From contig JAFFSR010000004.1 of the NCBI GenBank assembly GCA_017163975.1, positions 496,001 through 560,000 on the forward strand: a stretch of DNA of 64,000 nucleotides, in the 5' to 3' direction. This stretch comes from Anastatus disparis. Its lineage: Eukaryota; Arthropoda; Insecta; Hymenoptera; Eupelmidae. Made by a program: the position numbers and the translations under genes. Below the pieces are notes generated by a model, which had not been told where the DNA came from, ran no database searches, and saw only the letters and a list, made by a program, of their open reading frames with translations. The stretch's first letter is position 1. Each line of letters begins with the position of its first letter. Below, piece by piece: positions 1 to 14,254 of the stretch.

Positions 1-447
1 GCTTTTGAGATTAATTTTAATCTCAATTTTTCAATTCTATATTTGTATTGTATCGTTTATTAATTAGTATTGATCATCAAAGTTTTTAATAAAAAAAAAA
101 TTAAAATTCAATCCATCAAAAACTCCGTAGCACACAATGATCTTCAATCCCAAATGGTAAGCACTAAGAATTGTTCATTCGTCGAATCGAATTTACGCGT
201 TTGCAACACGTGGTAGATGAATTACCAAAAGGTTCTCTCTCTTTCTCTAACAAGTCTCTTGTAGAAACCCATATACACAGAGTCGACAATTTCTCTTTAT
301 TCAAATAACTTTACTTCCAAAACCTAAAGTCCATTCACAAAAGAGAGAAAGAGAAAGTCTCACCGGGTATTATATAGTCTTCGATTAAGAGAAACTAATC
401 CACCTTAGGGAATAACCTTAGAGATCTTGCTTATAGTACAAAGGAGA

Positions 448-469
448 CAGAGAGAGAGAGAGAGAGAAA
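448..469 (+). repeat. (AG)n microsatellite
   Basis: About eleven AG units. It lies inside a 124-codon open frame (427-801, plus) that has no other recognisable feature. Confidence 0.9.
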
Positions 470-897
470 GCTCGTCTATTAGTCAGTTGCACCACAGGAC
501 ATTAGGATACGCTCGCCATTGGATACATTATCAGCAACAAGGTATTAATACAAGCTACCTTTATACTATCGCATTGCATACTACAAAGGTAATTACCAGA
601 AGTGAAATATTGTTTCTAAGCCTTTCACTTGTATTCAAACTTTCGTCTCCTTATCCATCTTTAGAACATCTTACAAAAGTTTATGAACAATTAATTTTTG
701 TTTTTAAAAAAATTTTCATTCGTTATGAATGTGAAAACGGATATTTTACCTGTCAAACATTGATTGTATATATAAGTAACATTGTGATAATATCGATTTG
801 ACGCTGGTATAGCAAGGGCGCTATGATGATGTTGAGCCGATTACCATCAGCCTGTCATAATGTGAATCATTTATAGGAGGATTATATAGGAGAACGC

Positions 898-919
898 GAG
901 AGAGAGAGAGAGAGAGAGA
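898..919 (+). repeat. (GA)n microsatellite
   Basis: About eleven GA units. Confidence 0.9.
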
Positions 920-1725
920 ACATTTTGTGTATATTGGCTTTAATGTTTGTGGCGAATTGTCAGGTGTTGTTTCGTATTGGAACATCCGGTATAATGGTAA
1001 AATTGATTGGTATAATTAAATTGTTTTTTCTAATTAAGAATCTTTATGAAATTTTTTATTCTGAAAGAAGATAATAGGCAATACTAATTAGTATTTCTTG
1101 GTATTTATGTTTGGAATAAAGCAAATAACATTATTAACAAAGCTTAAAAAGTTATGTTAATTATTTATAATTACCATGGGAGAATGTTGAACATGTTTTG
1201 GGTATGATTTTTGGTCATTTTTTTATCTGAAATTTTGCTCAGAACATGATCAATTTTCTACGAAGGTAATTTAACTCATTTACATTAATTGTAAAATTTT
1301 ATTAATATACCAAAATCTACTTATAATAACAATAATTTACCATAAAAATTATTGCAGTAAAGTCAAAATATTTTCTAAGTAAACGAAAAAAATATTATTT
1401 TCATTTCAATTATTCTAATTGTTTAAAATCCTAAATTATTCTAAAAGCTAATTAAGCTTTCAAAGTCTTGTATTCACATATCGAATTTCATGTAATATCT
1501 TTCGATATCTTTGCTTCAACATAGACATTAAAACAACTCGTCTATAATGTGAAACGAGGCGCAACATCGACAACGACAAGAGCGATCTGTCCAGTCGCAA
1601 AATACAAGGAGGGTATGAAAAGCGTATTAACCGCACATACACGCTTAGTCGATCAAAAACTCATTTTTCTCATTCTCTCTCTCCCTCTCAGCTTGCTGCT
1701 TGCTTCCTATACTGCTACTACCACC

Positions 1726-1760
1726 GTTGCTGCTGCTGCTGCTGCTGCTGTTGCTACTGT
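1726..1760 (+). repeat. (GCT)n trinucleotide repeat
   Basis: About eight GCT units within a larger CT/GCT-rich stretch (1670-1770). An open frame reads it as polyalanine, but nothing else supports coding. Confidence 0.9.
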
Positions 1761-2929
1761 TGGATTAGAGAGATGGAGAGGTTGTGGAGGTGAGGAGCGG
1801 GGAGATTGGTGCATCATGGAGCGTAAGTGATACGGCAAGTATATCGAACGTGACGGTGTCTGTCCATGTCGATCAACTGAGCGAGTAGCGTAACGTCAGA
1901 CGCAGGAGATCGATGAGCATTATAACCCTCCTTTCTCTAACCTTTCCTACTACTACTATTACTACACTACTACTACAACGACGAGCTTCTATTATCCAAG
2001 CTAAAACCGTGCGTTTGTCGAAATGAGCGATGAAAGTTTGATCGAATTACCGTCATTCTTACTCTCTTGCTTATATAGACTTACTCTTCATCTCCTATCT
2101 CTAATCTAAAAAAAAAATAAACCTTCCAGGATGCGTTTGTATATACGCGGGACCCGGGTATGCGCTTAGTCTTTTAGCCGATAAATACGTATAAATAATA
2201 AAGCATTGCCTTGTTGCGAGATGCGGGATACGAGTAATGAGTAAACCCTAAAAGCGGATAGGATTTAAATTGGAAATGAGAAAATAGAAAGCCGTGATTC
2301 GCTATTGAGTGACATTAAAATTTTAGTCAATTTACTCATATTTATTTTACGTTATCAGTACATTCTCAATATGGCTCTAATATTTCCCTCCCTTCCTTTT
2401 TTATTGCTATCTGATAAATTCATAATCTCAATAATTTACCTAACCATTCAACGATAAATGTTGTTTGAAATAATTTTCTAAAGTTGATAAAAAAACAGTG
2501 AAATTAGGATCATTAGTTACTAAATTGCAATATAAATATTACCTATAAAATTAAAGCTAGAAAAAATTGTAAATCATTCTAAAAATTTGAACTCAAGTTT
2601 AACGAAATTTTCAACTTACGTGACCAGTGAAAGGCATTTGCACAAAAAGAAAAAAAAATGATAAAAAAAATTCAATACCAGACAGTAAAAACAAACCAGA
2701 GCTAGTCAAACAAATAAAAAAAAACAAAAAAAAAAGAAAACAACCAAAAAGATACCTTATACAGTATCCTGAGGCACCAGTGTACGTTAGAGGTACACAC
2801 GTATGCGTCTGAAAAGCGAACTCGAGGTGAAAAGAAGTAAATCCAGCAAAAGGAAAATCCGATGGTTAGGGAAAGAAAGAGAAAAGATAAACCAAAGAGA
2901 AGATTAAAGTGAATACGGACTAGATAGAA

Positions 2930-3420
2930 AGAGAAGAAAAACAAGTTCACAGTAATAAAAAGAAAAAGAAAGAAGAGAAGAAAAAAAAATGGATGAAAAA
3001 AGAAGAAAAAAAATAACCTGGGAAGAGAAGAAAGAGAAGAAAGAGAGAAGGTTAAACGAACTGGCCTCTTGCGCGTTCTACCATCACTGTTCGCGCGCGC
3101 GTGGTTCCGAACAAGTTCCGACTCCCTTTCCTCTCTTCTCCCCAACCTTCCTTCCGGTCGACAAATTGAAATCGTCAGAGCGGGAAAACTCTACCCTAAA
3201 ATCCCACGTACAGGTAGGCGAGAAAAGAGAATAAGCGAGAAAGAGAGCAGGAGAGAGAAAAAAAAAGAGAAAGAGACTTTTAGAATGCACTATGCGCAAA
3301 AAAGACAAGGAAGAAGAATTGAGCAAACGGTTCTAGAATACTAGAAGGCAATGCGATTCAAGCGTATACTAAGTAAAAAAAAAAGTAAAAAAGAGAAAGA
3401 GAAAGAGAGTGACGCGATTT
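2930..3420 (+). repeat. Purine-rich tract
   Basis: Two largely A/G blocks (2930-3060 and 3215-3420) flank a short GC-richer piece with a GCGCGCGCG run near 3092-3101. Open frames here, on both strands, are low-complexity (KE/RE-rich or F/S/L-rich). No gene signal. Confidence 0.6.
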
Positions 3421-6400
3421 AGTGGTGGCTTGAGGAAAACGAAGTAGTGTGCACGGCGTTACCTTTATAAGGCAAAGCTCTAAATTCTAGAGTTTCCAGG
3501 ATTTTTGTTTGTTCGGCTTGCGTTATTTAGCTACTGACGATTCTATAGGAAAAATTTAGAAAACATCAAAGGCAGATTAAACTTTTTTTTATACTTTAGT
3601 AAAAGCTAGTGTTTAGAATTTTTCTTTGTTTTATTTATCTTATAATAACAAAACATTTAGATAACGTAAACAACTGATTTATTTATTAAAAATTTATTGC
3701 TGATACAAAATAATGGGTTAATTTAAATTTTTTTATTTAATTTGAAATATTTTATAACAGATATCGTGAACTTTAAAATTATTATTGATGATTAATTAAT
3801 CCAAGCTTTTAGAAATTCAGGAATAGGATGAAAATTTGCTTGCTTTTTTTAAAGAAGAATCGTAACGATGATGGATAAGGGATTCGAAAATCCAATGAAT
3901 TTTCAAATAACTACACGTAATAAAAATTCTCGCTTGAAAATTCAATTTACCTATATTTCTTTTATAAACTTGATGCACGGGCTTGCTGGATATTTTTTAT
4001 TTTAGTTATTAAATAATTAATTAAAACACAATTTTTTTTTAAAAACGATAAAATCAACCCAATTATTGCTTTAATTTAGAAAAATTGAACTGTGGATTAA
4101 CAAAAGTTCAATTAAAAATTAAAAATTTATTATCATTAATTAAAACTTATAAATAAAAAAATAATGAACAAAATTAAATCTACAATAATTTCGCTTTACA
4201 TATTGTTTCATTTAAAAATAAAGTTGCGTGATTAAAATACAAAAATTTCATACGCTTATTTAATTGCATTTGTTAGATTAAAATATATTTTCATTATTTA
4301 AATAATTTATTGTTAAAAAATATATATTTCTTTAATTATTCAAACAATAAGAAAATTAATCTTGCTAGTTGATTACTATTTTTCTTATAATTGTAGTATA
4401 ATAAATAATTAACAATTTAATACAGTAGAAGAAAGAGCATATAACATAAAAATTTCATCGATATAAAGAATTATATCGTCTTCTTTATCTGAAATATAAA
4501 TGAATCTGTCAGATAAATAAACGCCAGGCCAGCCGGGAACAAATTGTTTCGACCAGACAATAAATACTAATGAAATTGTTTCCAACGGTAAAAGAAGCCT
4601 AAAATTTTCATCTCATTGTTTAAGGGTCGGAGATAAAAAAAAGGAAGAAGCAAGGCAAAAAGAAAACATCAAAATAATCGAACCTCAAGCCCTTGGAAAA
4701 TAAAAATAAATAATACGAAGGTACAAAAGAAGATGTAAACATAATTTGCCAAAGTAGCTAACTTACGTTTTTAAATAATAGATTTTTAATCTAAACCTAC
4801 GGTCTTACAGGTTTTTGTGTTTATAGAAAAAAAGAAACATGATTCTCGTAAAATTTCTCATGTTTCTTTAACCTTATTTCTCTTTTTTTTCTTCTTTTAG
4901 GGGAGAAGGAGGAGGTTACGAATATCGTATGATGTTGGCCAACACGAAGAGTGACAAGGTTTTTTATAAGGTTAAGCGTGATATGGGTTTATGTAAGTAA
5001 GTATTCTGAAGAAAACTGGTAAATCTCAAGATTGAAGTTAAAAATTAAACTTTTTATTCTAATGCAAATTTAGGTTTCAAATGTAAAAAGAAATCGGATA
5101 AGTATTCAAATTTTTCGAATAAAATAAAATTGTTCAACTAAAATAATAATATTTTTCATTATGAAAGTTAATTAAAATAATTATAAATTATACAATTATA
5201 TAATTTACAATATGAATTAAAATTTTCTTAATAAACGTTACATCACACATTGATTATTGAAAATTAAATAAACGGCCGTGCGTGTATTTATTGAAGTACG
5301 TGAAAGGAATAAATGCGTCTGATGAATGGCTGACTAAATTTTCCTATTGCTACTAACTAGGAGAGTATCAAAACTCCGTAATACGAAATTTCTTACAACT
5401 GGAGTAGAACAGTTTATAAAAAGAAAAATGTTATTTTTAAGCCTTTTTATATAGAAAAATAATAATTTATTCCAAAATTATCAATCATAAAAAATGAGAA
5501 AAGAAAATAACTTAAAATATTTAAATAAGCAAGGCAATGTTTAAAAATGTTCTCATCTTATTTTCAGCCATCGATGATTTGGAAACGAATTAACATTTTC
5601 AAACGCAAAAAGACTTAAATTAAAGATTTTTTGTTCTATTATTTAAACAGAATTTCATTTAAGAATTACAATTATTTACACTACCTTATTTATTTATTGA
5701 ACTAAACATGCAATATTACATTAAAATTTTTTTTATTACAAATTAAATATCACATTTTAATAAAAACCGCATAAATTATTACGCATATAGTTTCATATGA
5801 AATTCAAGTTACGCATGAATAATTCTTATTTAATTATTATTTAAAATAAATATTTTAAAATTCCTCTGACTATGATTAAAGTATTCATGAAAGAATTCAT
5901 TTTTATATTGGATGCAATAGAATTGAATAAATACATGCATAAATATGACGTGTACATATTGAATGTAAAATAAAATATTTTTCTGAATATTCTATCCGAG
6001 TTTTAAATATATTTATTTACTTTTTTTTTATTAAATTATACTTTTATTACCTTTTCTCGTTTTAGCACAAAGGATTTTTAAAATAATCTGTATTTAAATG
6101 CGAAACTTAATCTGTATTTAACGTGACACTTATTTATATCAACAAAAATATATATTCTGACCTTATTTAATTCTGTAATGTATATTTTTTTACTTGATAA
6201 AACTAGCTTAGAAATAAAATAAATCATGGTTAACAAATAAGTAAAAGTTTAACTGATAATAAAACTTCATATTTTATCCTTTACAAAAAAAAACAGCTAA
6301 AAAAGAGTCAAATTAATTATTCACTTTTCCCCATCCAATCAAACAATTTCAGCGTGAAAATAAAACCCACCCTTCCATATAAAAAAAAAGCTCCGACAAG

Positions 6401-6454
6401 CAAAAGTCAGCACGATATTTATCGAACTCGCGCGCACGAGATTACAAGGATTAA

Positions 6455-7093
6455 GGTGGCTCAAGCGCTTGGTGCCGTATCAAGCGGGGCCCTGTCTGCG
6501 ACATCAAAATGTTTTTATTGATAGAGCTATTATAACTGATTAAATAGCATTATTGATTATTTCTTATGATAAGAAAACAATTTTAAGTAATCAAGAGTAA
6601 TAAAAAAGAAAAAAAAATTTTTGTTTTGTTTCTCATTACAAGTTTTACTTTGGTACGTCCCTGCTGTTTTGTTGGTTACGAGCACTCTGAACGCACGTTA
6701 GCTATACGTATGGCGCCTGTATCTGACGCTCATGCGCAGAAGCTGCCATTATGTGTAGCAAATTCTATTTCGCATTCTTTTAGATTTATTTTCTCTTGTA
6801 TTTCTTCGTCAAGTCCTTTTTTTCTTCTTGAAAAATAATCTTCGTGAAACAAACTATAAGTGTATAATTTTTATTTTAACTTGTACTTTTTTATATTAGC
6901 GTAAAACCTAATTTATGATTCAGTCCCATAAGAGCACATGTATTAATTACAATTATTAAAACATCTTTTTCTTTAAAAATAGTTCGTCAACCTCTATTTT
7001 TCAAAATAAATATCGAAATATTAGGATATAAAGAATATTTTAATACAAATTTTGGATAGTTTAACAATTTTAGAAAAAATCGCTTGAGCCACC
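6455..7093. mobile_element. TTAA-flanked TIR element (639 bp, non-autonomous)
   Basis: The terminal inverted repeat GGTGGCTCAAGCG at 6455-6467 is matched exactly by CGCTTGAGCCACC at 7081-7093. Both ends are bordered by TTAA (6451-6454 and 7094-7097), the target-site duplication typical of piggyBac-type transposons. The TIR does not begin with the CCY/GGG pattern usual for piggyBac, so the family is open. The interior has only a short, unrecognised reading frame (plus strand, 6626-6838) and no transposase, so this would be a MITE. Confidence 0.7.
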
Positions 7094-7097
7094 TTAA

Positions 7098-10000
7098 CAT
7101 GATAGAGAGAAAGAAAGAGAGAGAGAGCGAGATAGAGAGAGGGGGAGAATGGAAGAGGTAGTAATTATCACAGTACTATCAGCATGAATTAAAGTGAGGT
7201 AGTTACAAACATTTTCAATAGAAGAGAGAAAGAGCGCGAGATGAAGAGAGAAAGCGAGGCTGTGGAAGAGTGAGAGAGAGAGAAAGCTTTCCGGTTCATC
7301 GATGCGTTTGGATAGACCGCAGATCGTTTTGGGTATCCAACCTACCAACCTTCCTTTCCAATACGAACGAACGTTTGAGTGTTTTCTCTCGCGTTTGGTT
7401 TGGTCATGCAAAATTACACGGAAAGTGAGCGAGAGAGAGAGGGGGGGGGGGGTTTGATAGAATTGACAGCATAGGAAATTAGATTATGCTGGGTAACGTT
7501 TATTTCAACTCCTCTAAATTTAGAAGATTTAGAAAAGCTGAAAAATATTGATAGAAAAAGTTTATATACATAAAAATAACAAACGGTTATTGCTTAGATT
7601 AAATTTTAATGTTTTGCATTATTTAAATACTTGTATATTATGTGTTAAATAACAGAAACTAGTTTTGCTCATAAATTAGTGGTTTCAATAATAAAAATGC
7701 TTCGATTTCTATCAAAGATTATGTATTATTGACAGCTTCATTAGAAATTTAAAAAAGGATAATCTACATTTTATGAATGCATGTGTCATTCAGTCGCTTA
7801 GAAAAATTAGATCTAACTAAATATTTTTAAGAATAATACGTTATTTTAAAATATCATATTTACACAGAGAGAAAAATCTATTGATTATTATAAGTTATTG
7901 ATTGAGAATTCAAATCATACAAAAATCGATAAAAAATTATAACGAATAGTGATTCCTAAGGTAGTTCATATTGAATATTTGAACATTTCAATCATTAATT
8001 AATTAAGTTTATGCTTAAGAAAAAGAAAAATAATATTAACGACTTTAGTTGAAATTGACTTGAGTTCACTATCCTTCGTTTTTTTAGCTATCAGAGATAA
8101 TCTGTTTGACTACAGTGAATAATTAATTGGAAAAGATTGCTTGCAGTACAATTATCGTGATTTTGTTAAACATAAATAATTTTTATTATATCCATTAACA
8201 AGTCATTTAATAGTTATATATTATTATAACTCAATCTTCATACACTGCGTGATTAAATTTTTTTTGATTATATCATTTCAACATCTATCAAATCGTAGAA
8301 ATTATATTTTCAGAAGGTGAACTAAATTGCTAAAAAATAAGCCTAACAATGAGCCAAAAGTGCTCAAAACGATTCGAAAGATTAGACCTCATCATATAGA
8401 ATTATTGTAATGTGTCCCAAATTTTTTCTAGTACTCAATCAAATCAACATTTATTACGTTTACTTTTCACTTTAACGTTTTTTTCTCGTTCCAGGAATAA
8501 TGGCAATCTATTATATTCCCTTTATAAAAAATTCATAGCTTCTTTTTTTCATTGTCAATTTATTCGAGTCACGATTGGTTTGTAAAATACATAAGCATCG
8601 TTAGTTTATTTATTTTTGTCCCTTTTTTTTACAATTCGACAATGTTTAATGTCTAACCTTAGCCCTATTGGTAACATTCGAAGTATCTAATGCGATTTCT
8701 AGTACATAATAAAATTTATGACATCTACTGTTTAGGTATAAAAAATCAAATAAATTATTTATAAAGCCTTACTTTGTAGCGATGTTAAAATTTGTTTAAA
8801 ATTTGCTTACGATAATACCGATCGAAGGATTTTTTCTATTTATGTTTCTAGTTGGAAATTCATCAACTTTGTTTTAGCATCGTTTATTGATAGGCGAACT
8901 TTAAAAATAAACGAGGTTGCTTATTCTTCAATATACTCATCACTGTTTCTCATATTTTCATTTTAATTCCATCAACATTTCTTTTTTTTTCAGTTTTATT
9001 GTCATTGATTTCCATACAGCGGTATCGAAACAAATGAAAACATAACAATAAATAACAGTTTCTCAATATTTTTACGAATTTTTAAAAATATAAGTAAACA
9101 TATTTTTTACCAAAAAAAAAGCAAAAAATAAATCAAACATTCATTCCCAAAAAATCTGTCGTCATTATATAAATACAGTTTAAATAATTATCGTTAAAAA
9201 AAAAAGTAAAAAAAAAGATCATTACGAATTAACGACGAACAGTTTGTTACCTGCGGTGTGAAATTTTTCCGTTAACCCTTTTTCCCTTCTGTCTATTGCT
9301 TTTATCAGTCAGCGAGCCGGAAAGCCGAGGTTATATAGAGGAAAGATCAAAAACACGTAGAATTGGAAAATTTTGAATTGTAAATTCTTTTCCTGTCGCG
9401 TGATGGTATTCAAATTTTACGTACGTATTGATAAATTTCCTTTTGAAATTCACGCGTTTAATCAAGCGTACACCCGCACCTACTCTAAAACTCGTTAATG
9501 CAGTAGAGAGAGAAAGAGAAAGAGAGTAACACACAGACACACAGTGGCTAAAATTTTGCGTGAGATAAAGAGAGGAGGAGGAGGAGAAAGGGACAAATAA
9601 TACGAGTAATTTACTTTGCTCGATTTTATATTATTCAGTAACAACAAGAGAATAGCCACCCGATACAATCACAAGCGCGAAAAATATAAAAAAAAAGAAA
9701 AAAAAAAATGAGAGAACGCTTGTTTTCGTACACATGTTCAAGCATATATTGCAACAATGTCACCTTATTTTGTTTACGGATGAAAATCGCTATGGTAAAG
9801 GTTTCGATGGTTTGGTGATTATACGTGTTGTTTGCGTTAACGATATTTTTTTTTAAACTGTTGATATCTGTCCATATTGATTTTTTAGTGTATATACGTG
9901 TTTTGTTAATTTTTAGGCATTCTTTTTTTTATACTATTACCGCATGATAAATAAAATTATAAAAATTTTGCAATTGATGACTTTTTAAAGGCATATTTTG

Positions 10001-13000
10001 ATATTAAATGTGACGTAATTAAATTATATAGAATCATGAAAATAATCATAAGTGATATTTCTATTGTTGACTTAATTATATAACATACAATATGGGAAGT
10101 TTCTTCAAATTTTATGATCCATGTTTAAAAAAAAATGTTTTAATAAAGTACATAAGTACTTTATAAGCGATTCGTTTGATAATCATCATGAATATGTACG
10201 ATAATTTATTGCAAAAAGTAGATCATTATAATTATTCTGGTTCTTGAATAATACTGTAATATTTTTTTGATGATTCAAGTGTTAAACAACAAGATAAATG
10301 TTCATAAAAGGAATCTTAATGATATTCAATAACTTGGAAAAAAAAAGTTGTTTAAATTACAAAAATTTTCTCTTAAATACTACCAAAAATCCATTTAATG
10401 TTTCGCATGAAAACTAAAGAGAAAAAAATGGTAAAAGATAAGCAAAAAAAGAAAAAAAAAAGATTCTCTCCGACAATTAAGGAAATCGTTAATGTGCGCA
10501 GTCGTAATCCTCATTACCTTCTCTTTTTCTTCTTTTCTCTCTTTCTCTTACTCTCTTCTTCTTTTTCTCTCATTCGTTGGCAACTTAACAACCTCAGCGC
10601 GTGAAGAAGTTGCACTGAGCGTGTGCCTCTTTTTTTTTCTAATTGTACATTAAATTAAATGTTTCATTGAAAGACGAGGCGTACAAGCGTTCCGTAAAGC
10701 CTCTTCTTTTTCCATTCGGACGAAATTATTTTTAATGAGAAGCTCGCGCGACAAGTCTCTTTTTTTTCGCAGTACTATATGCTTGAGCTCTGACTATGCT
10801 GTGGTATCATTTTTACAACCAGAGAAAAAAAAGAGAGAGAAAAAGTGTAGTCAGTCGCATGCGGTACTTTTGAATGAAGAATAAAAAAGAAAAAGAAAAC
10901 AAAAACTGGGTATTAAAGATTCAGAAAAAAAATCTTATCCAACTGAGAATTTTTGTTACTTTACTTTTTGACTTTAAGAAATGGTATGGATTTCGATTTC
11001 ATGTAAGACATCCATTATTCAATAATTTTTTATGAAATAGTAAATTAACGGCTGAATAGTTTTTTCTTCTACATTTCAAATTATAATTTATAGAATATTT
11101 TAAGAATATAAAATTTTTTCAGTAAAAAAGAAAATGTTTTTAATATTCCTTTTATTCATGTACCTGCAGTACAAAAGTAAGAAAAGCCAATTAAAAAATA
11201 GGTATATATACCTATATAGTATACTTTCGGCTTTAGAATCTTTTTTTTCAACCCTACGGTTACTATACTTTCGTTATGTTTTATATTTTTTGAATTCATT
11301 AACCTTTTTTTCTTTAATTCAAAAAAAATGTAGATGTAGTTAAAATTTATCTGAATGGGAGTTAGTTAAAGTCGTTTTGAAGAAATGTTAATTTAACATT
11401 GTGCATGGTTTTATTAAAAAAATTTTTTTTTATTTTTGCGAATATAATTTACTTACATCAAATGAAGACAATTGTATATTTTTGAAATTTTAATAATGAA
11501 ATTGAATTTTTTTAAATTTTGATAAAAACCTTTTTCATAATTAATAGCACATGTAACTCAAAATATCCGTAGTATTCTTAACATGTACTTTTTCAAAAAA
11601 AAAAAAAAAATGCAAAAAATGAAAAAAAAAATGGAAAAATGAATGTGGAGAGAATTGTTGAATTATGAAAAAGTGTGCTTCAGTAAATTAAAAAAAAAAG
11701 TAATTCAAAAGCTCTATTCTTTAATTTGCGCTATTTTATTTCTGCATTTTTCAATTATTTATTTGCTTAACGTTTATGCACTTTTTTCCAAGCATAGAAA
11801 AAACTGCGTTACTACACTCAAAACACTTTAAAAATATAAAATGCTTTTTTAATGACAATTTTAAGTAATCATTTATAAAACTTTTTGTCTTCGTAACTTT
11901 AATTATTTAAATTAAAATATATGTTAAAAGTAAATTTAAAAGATAAAAACTTTTTCAATAAAACCAATTTATCATTTTTAATTTCTAGAATAAATCTATA
12001 AAACTAAATTTCAACTTAATTTTCAAGTACTTTATTTGATTTAGAAAAAAGCAAACTATAAAAAATTTTGAAAATATCTAAATTGACTTCAATTTAATCC
12101 CTTAGCTACAATATTTTTCTAAAATGTTTCATTGTGATATTCGCAAAAAAAAGTTTAACTTTTTTTAGGTCATCTGTATCACGATTATATACGAAGCGAA
12201 TAATTTTGGCCGGTGTACACACATACATACGTACACAGGTCGAAGAGAAAGAAGTAAAATAGAAAGAAAAACGAGAGCACACACGAGTACGTAAAGAGCA
12301 AGACCTGGAGAGATAAAAAAGAGTAAAAGAAGAAGAGCGGATGGAGAGAGAAAGAGAGAGAGAAAAAAAAGTAAACACATAAAAAGTATAAAAAAAAGGG
12401 ATAGAGGTAGATGAGGCCTAGTATGTACTAGACTCTTGAGAGATGGGCAGGGCGCATAGAAACAAGAAGATATCGTTTCGTCATTCGTAGTTTTACACTA
12501 ACGAAAATAGACGGGTGTAGCCTAGGTTAGGAGAAAAAAACTTTTAGATGTAGGAAGTTATGGAGTTGTCAAAAAGAAAAAATATGATTATTTTTGTTTT
12601 TATTTTTAGTAGTTCTTTGGTTATTAATAAATATTTTTGTTTTTTTTTTCTTAAGTTAAATTAATAGAAAAATTTGTAGAATCTATAAATTAATTGCTAT
12701 TTTTAAATTAAACGCGTTAACGTTTTATAATAAAAATATTAATTTCCTTAATCCATTTTATCAGTTTCAGAAATGAAGAATTGTAAATTTAAATTTATTC
12801 AAATCGTAGTGCCAAAAAAATATGCGACTGAATTACATTGTAAGAAAAAAGAAATTCATAAATAAATAAAAAAAAAAGGAGAAGAAAAAAAGAAGAATTC
12901 GTACACGAAAAATAAGAAAGAATTTAAAATTACTTATGTATAGAATAAAGTGGTGACGAGCCAGAAAAATAAGAGGATTCGTGAGCAACAACCAAGTGTA

Positions 13001-14057
13001 CAGTAGACTACGACCGCCAGTTTTCTTTATCTCACTTTTAGCTTGACGGTGATCTTGCCCTTTTACTACTTGTCGGATGGGAAGCTCCTTGTGAAACTCG
13101 TGTGCGCTTTACTTATAATTGTCCTTTTGCTCGATTTTACTTGTCGTTCTTTTTTTTTTCTTCTCTTTCTCTCTTCCTTCTTTTCTCATTCTCTTTCTCA
13201 CTGAAAAAGACTTTCTCTCATCCACTTGTATGTCGGGTGAATTATGTAAGTAGGAACTTACTTGAAGTTTTGAGGGAAATAAAAAAAAATAGAAAAGATG
13301 GAAAAGGGAAAAACAAAATAATACTTGTAGAAGATGTAGGACGCGTCGACTTGGGCGACAAGAAGATTAATGTATGGCGCGAATATTTTTATTGAAGTAA
13401 AAAGTTAAGAATTCGGATATTTTCTGAAAATTAACATTTTTTTATAAATATTTAATGCTCAACAGTATGACAATTTTTTTAAACTATTAATAACAAAGTT
13501 TTTATATTTTCAGTAAAAATGCTTTTTTTTATTTATTTTATATTCATTGCAAAATAAAAAATAAAATCAATATATTTTTCAATTATGATCTATAAATAAT
13601 TCCAATGTAAAAATTATCTGAATAATTAATATCAAAGGGAAATTGTAAAGCATAGCAATTTCCGTGCTTACCGTTTTCCCTGTTAATTAGCGTTACATTC
13701 CATGTAAATATTTGTAAGTAATGTAGTATTATTGAACAAACATGTAGTACTGTTTTGAATCCCGACGTTCGAAAAGCTTTAAAATTTATAAATTGACCAT
13801 CTCAATAATTCAATGTACGTATTACATTAAATTTTGAACTCAAAATTCTCTCAGTTATTTGGTGTATGTATCCAATTGGCGATGTTAGTTTGAACACAAT
13901 TTGATAAAATAGTAATACTGTTGAAAAAGTACATTGTATAAAATTGTAATTCTTAAATTATTTAATTTATACATTTTATGGAATCATTAAAAAAAAATAT
14001 TTATATTAGAAAATACAATCCAAATGATGAAATAGATTTTAATTTTTTTTAAATTTT
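7098..14057. other. Intron interval: AT-rich with GA/CT islands
   Basis: GA or CT islands occur at 7098-7450, 9490-9600, 10500-10580, 12240-12410 and 13140-13220. The rest is AT-rich sequence with poly(A)/poly(T) runs, for example 11597-11640. No exon or RNA gene recognised. Confidence 0.55.
7422..7453 (+). repeat. (GA)n followed by a 12-base G run
   Basis: GCGAGAGAGAGAG is followed by an unbroken run of twelve or so G. This is one of the few homo-G runs in an AT-rich window; length errors in assembly are likely here. Confidence 0.85.
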
Positions 14058-14254
14058 ATTTAACGTCGTTGTATTTATTCTATCATTACGATGCTAATTA
14101 GCGACGGAGATTCCTCAGTGTATTTGTGAACAAAGCACATGTATCGCATACAGAGGTGCTTGTATCAATCGGCGGTCGAGAGCGGGATTCGAACTCGAGT
14201 CCCCGAGATTATGAATCCATCGCTCTACCGAATGAGCCACTGAAGCCTCTGCAC
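14058..14254 (-). mobile_element. tRNA-derived SINE (Met-CAT-like head)
   Basis: On the minus strand the element starts near GGTGCAGAGGCTTCAG. It contains a box A-like TGGCTCATTCGG (14228-14239) and a box B AGTTCGAATCC (14185-14195). The anticodon-loop region ATTCATAATC has CAT in the anticodon position. The acceptor and T stems no longer pair well, so this is not a working tRNA. A non-tRNA body of about 110 bp follows and is repeated at 53779-53880 in the same orientation. No clear target-site duplication was found. Confidence 0.6.

Larger units (their letters stand above)
1..6450. other. Intron interval: AT-rich, no gene seen
   Basis: Apart from the GA and GCT repeats and the purine tract listed, I see only AT-rich sequence. 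1550-1990 and 2150-2240 are somewhat richer in CpG, but without a recognisable promoter or exon. Confidence 0.55.

Noticed and set aside
427..801. 124-codon open frame on the plus strand
   Set aside because: It starts in a GA microsatellite, has AT-rich non-coding composition and no recognisable domain or splice context.
2702..3344. Overlapping open frames rich in F/S/L or K/R/E
   Set aside because: These reflect a purine-rich tract read on the two strands, not protein-coding sequence.
14161..14254. A functional tRNA-Met gene on the minus strand
   Set aside because: Box A and B are present, but the acceptor and T stems do not pair and a SINE body follows directly.
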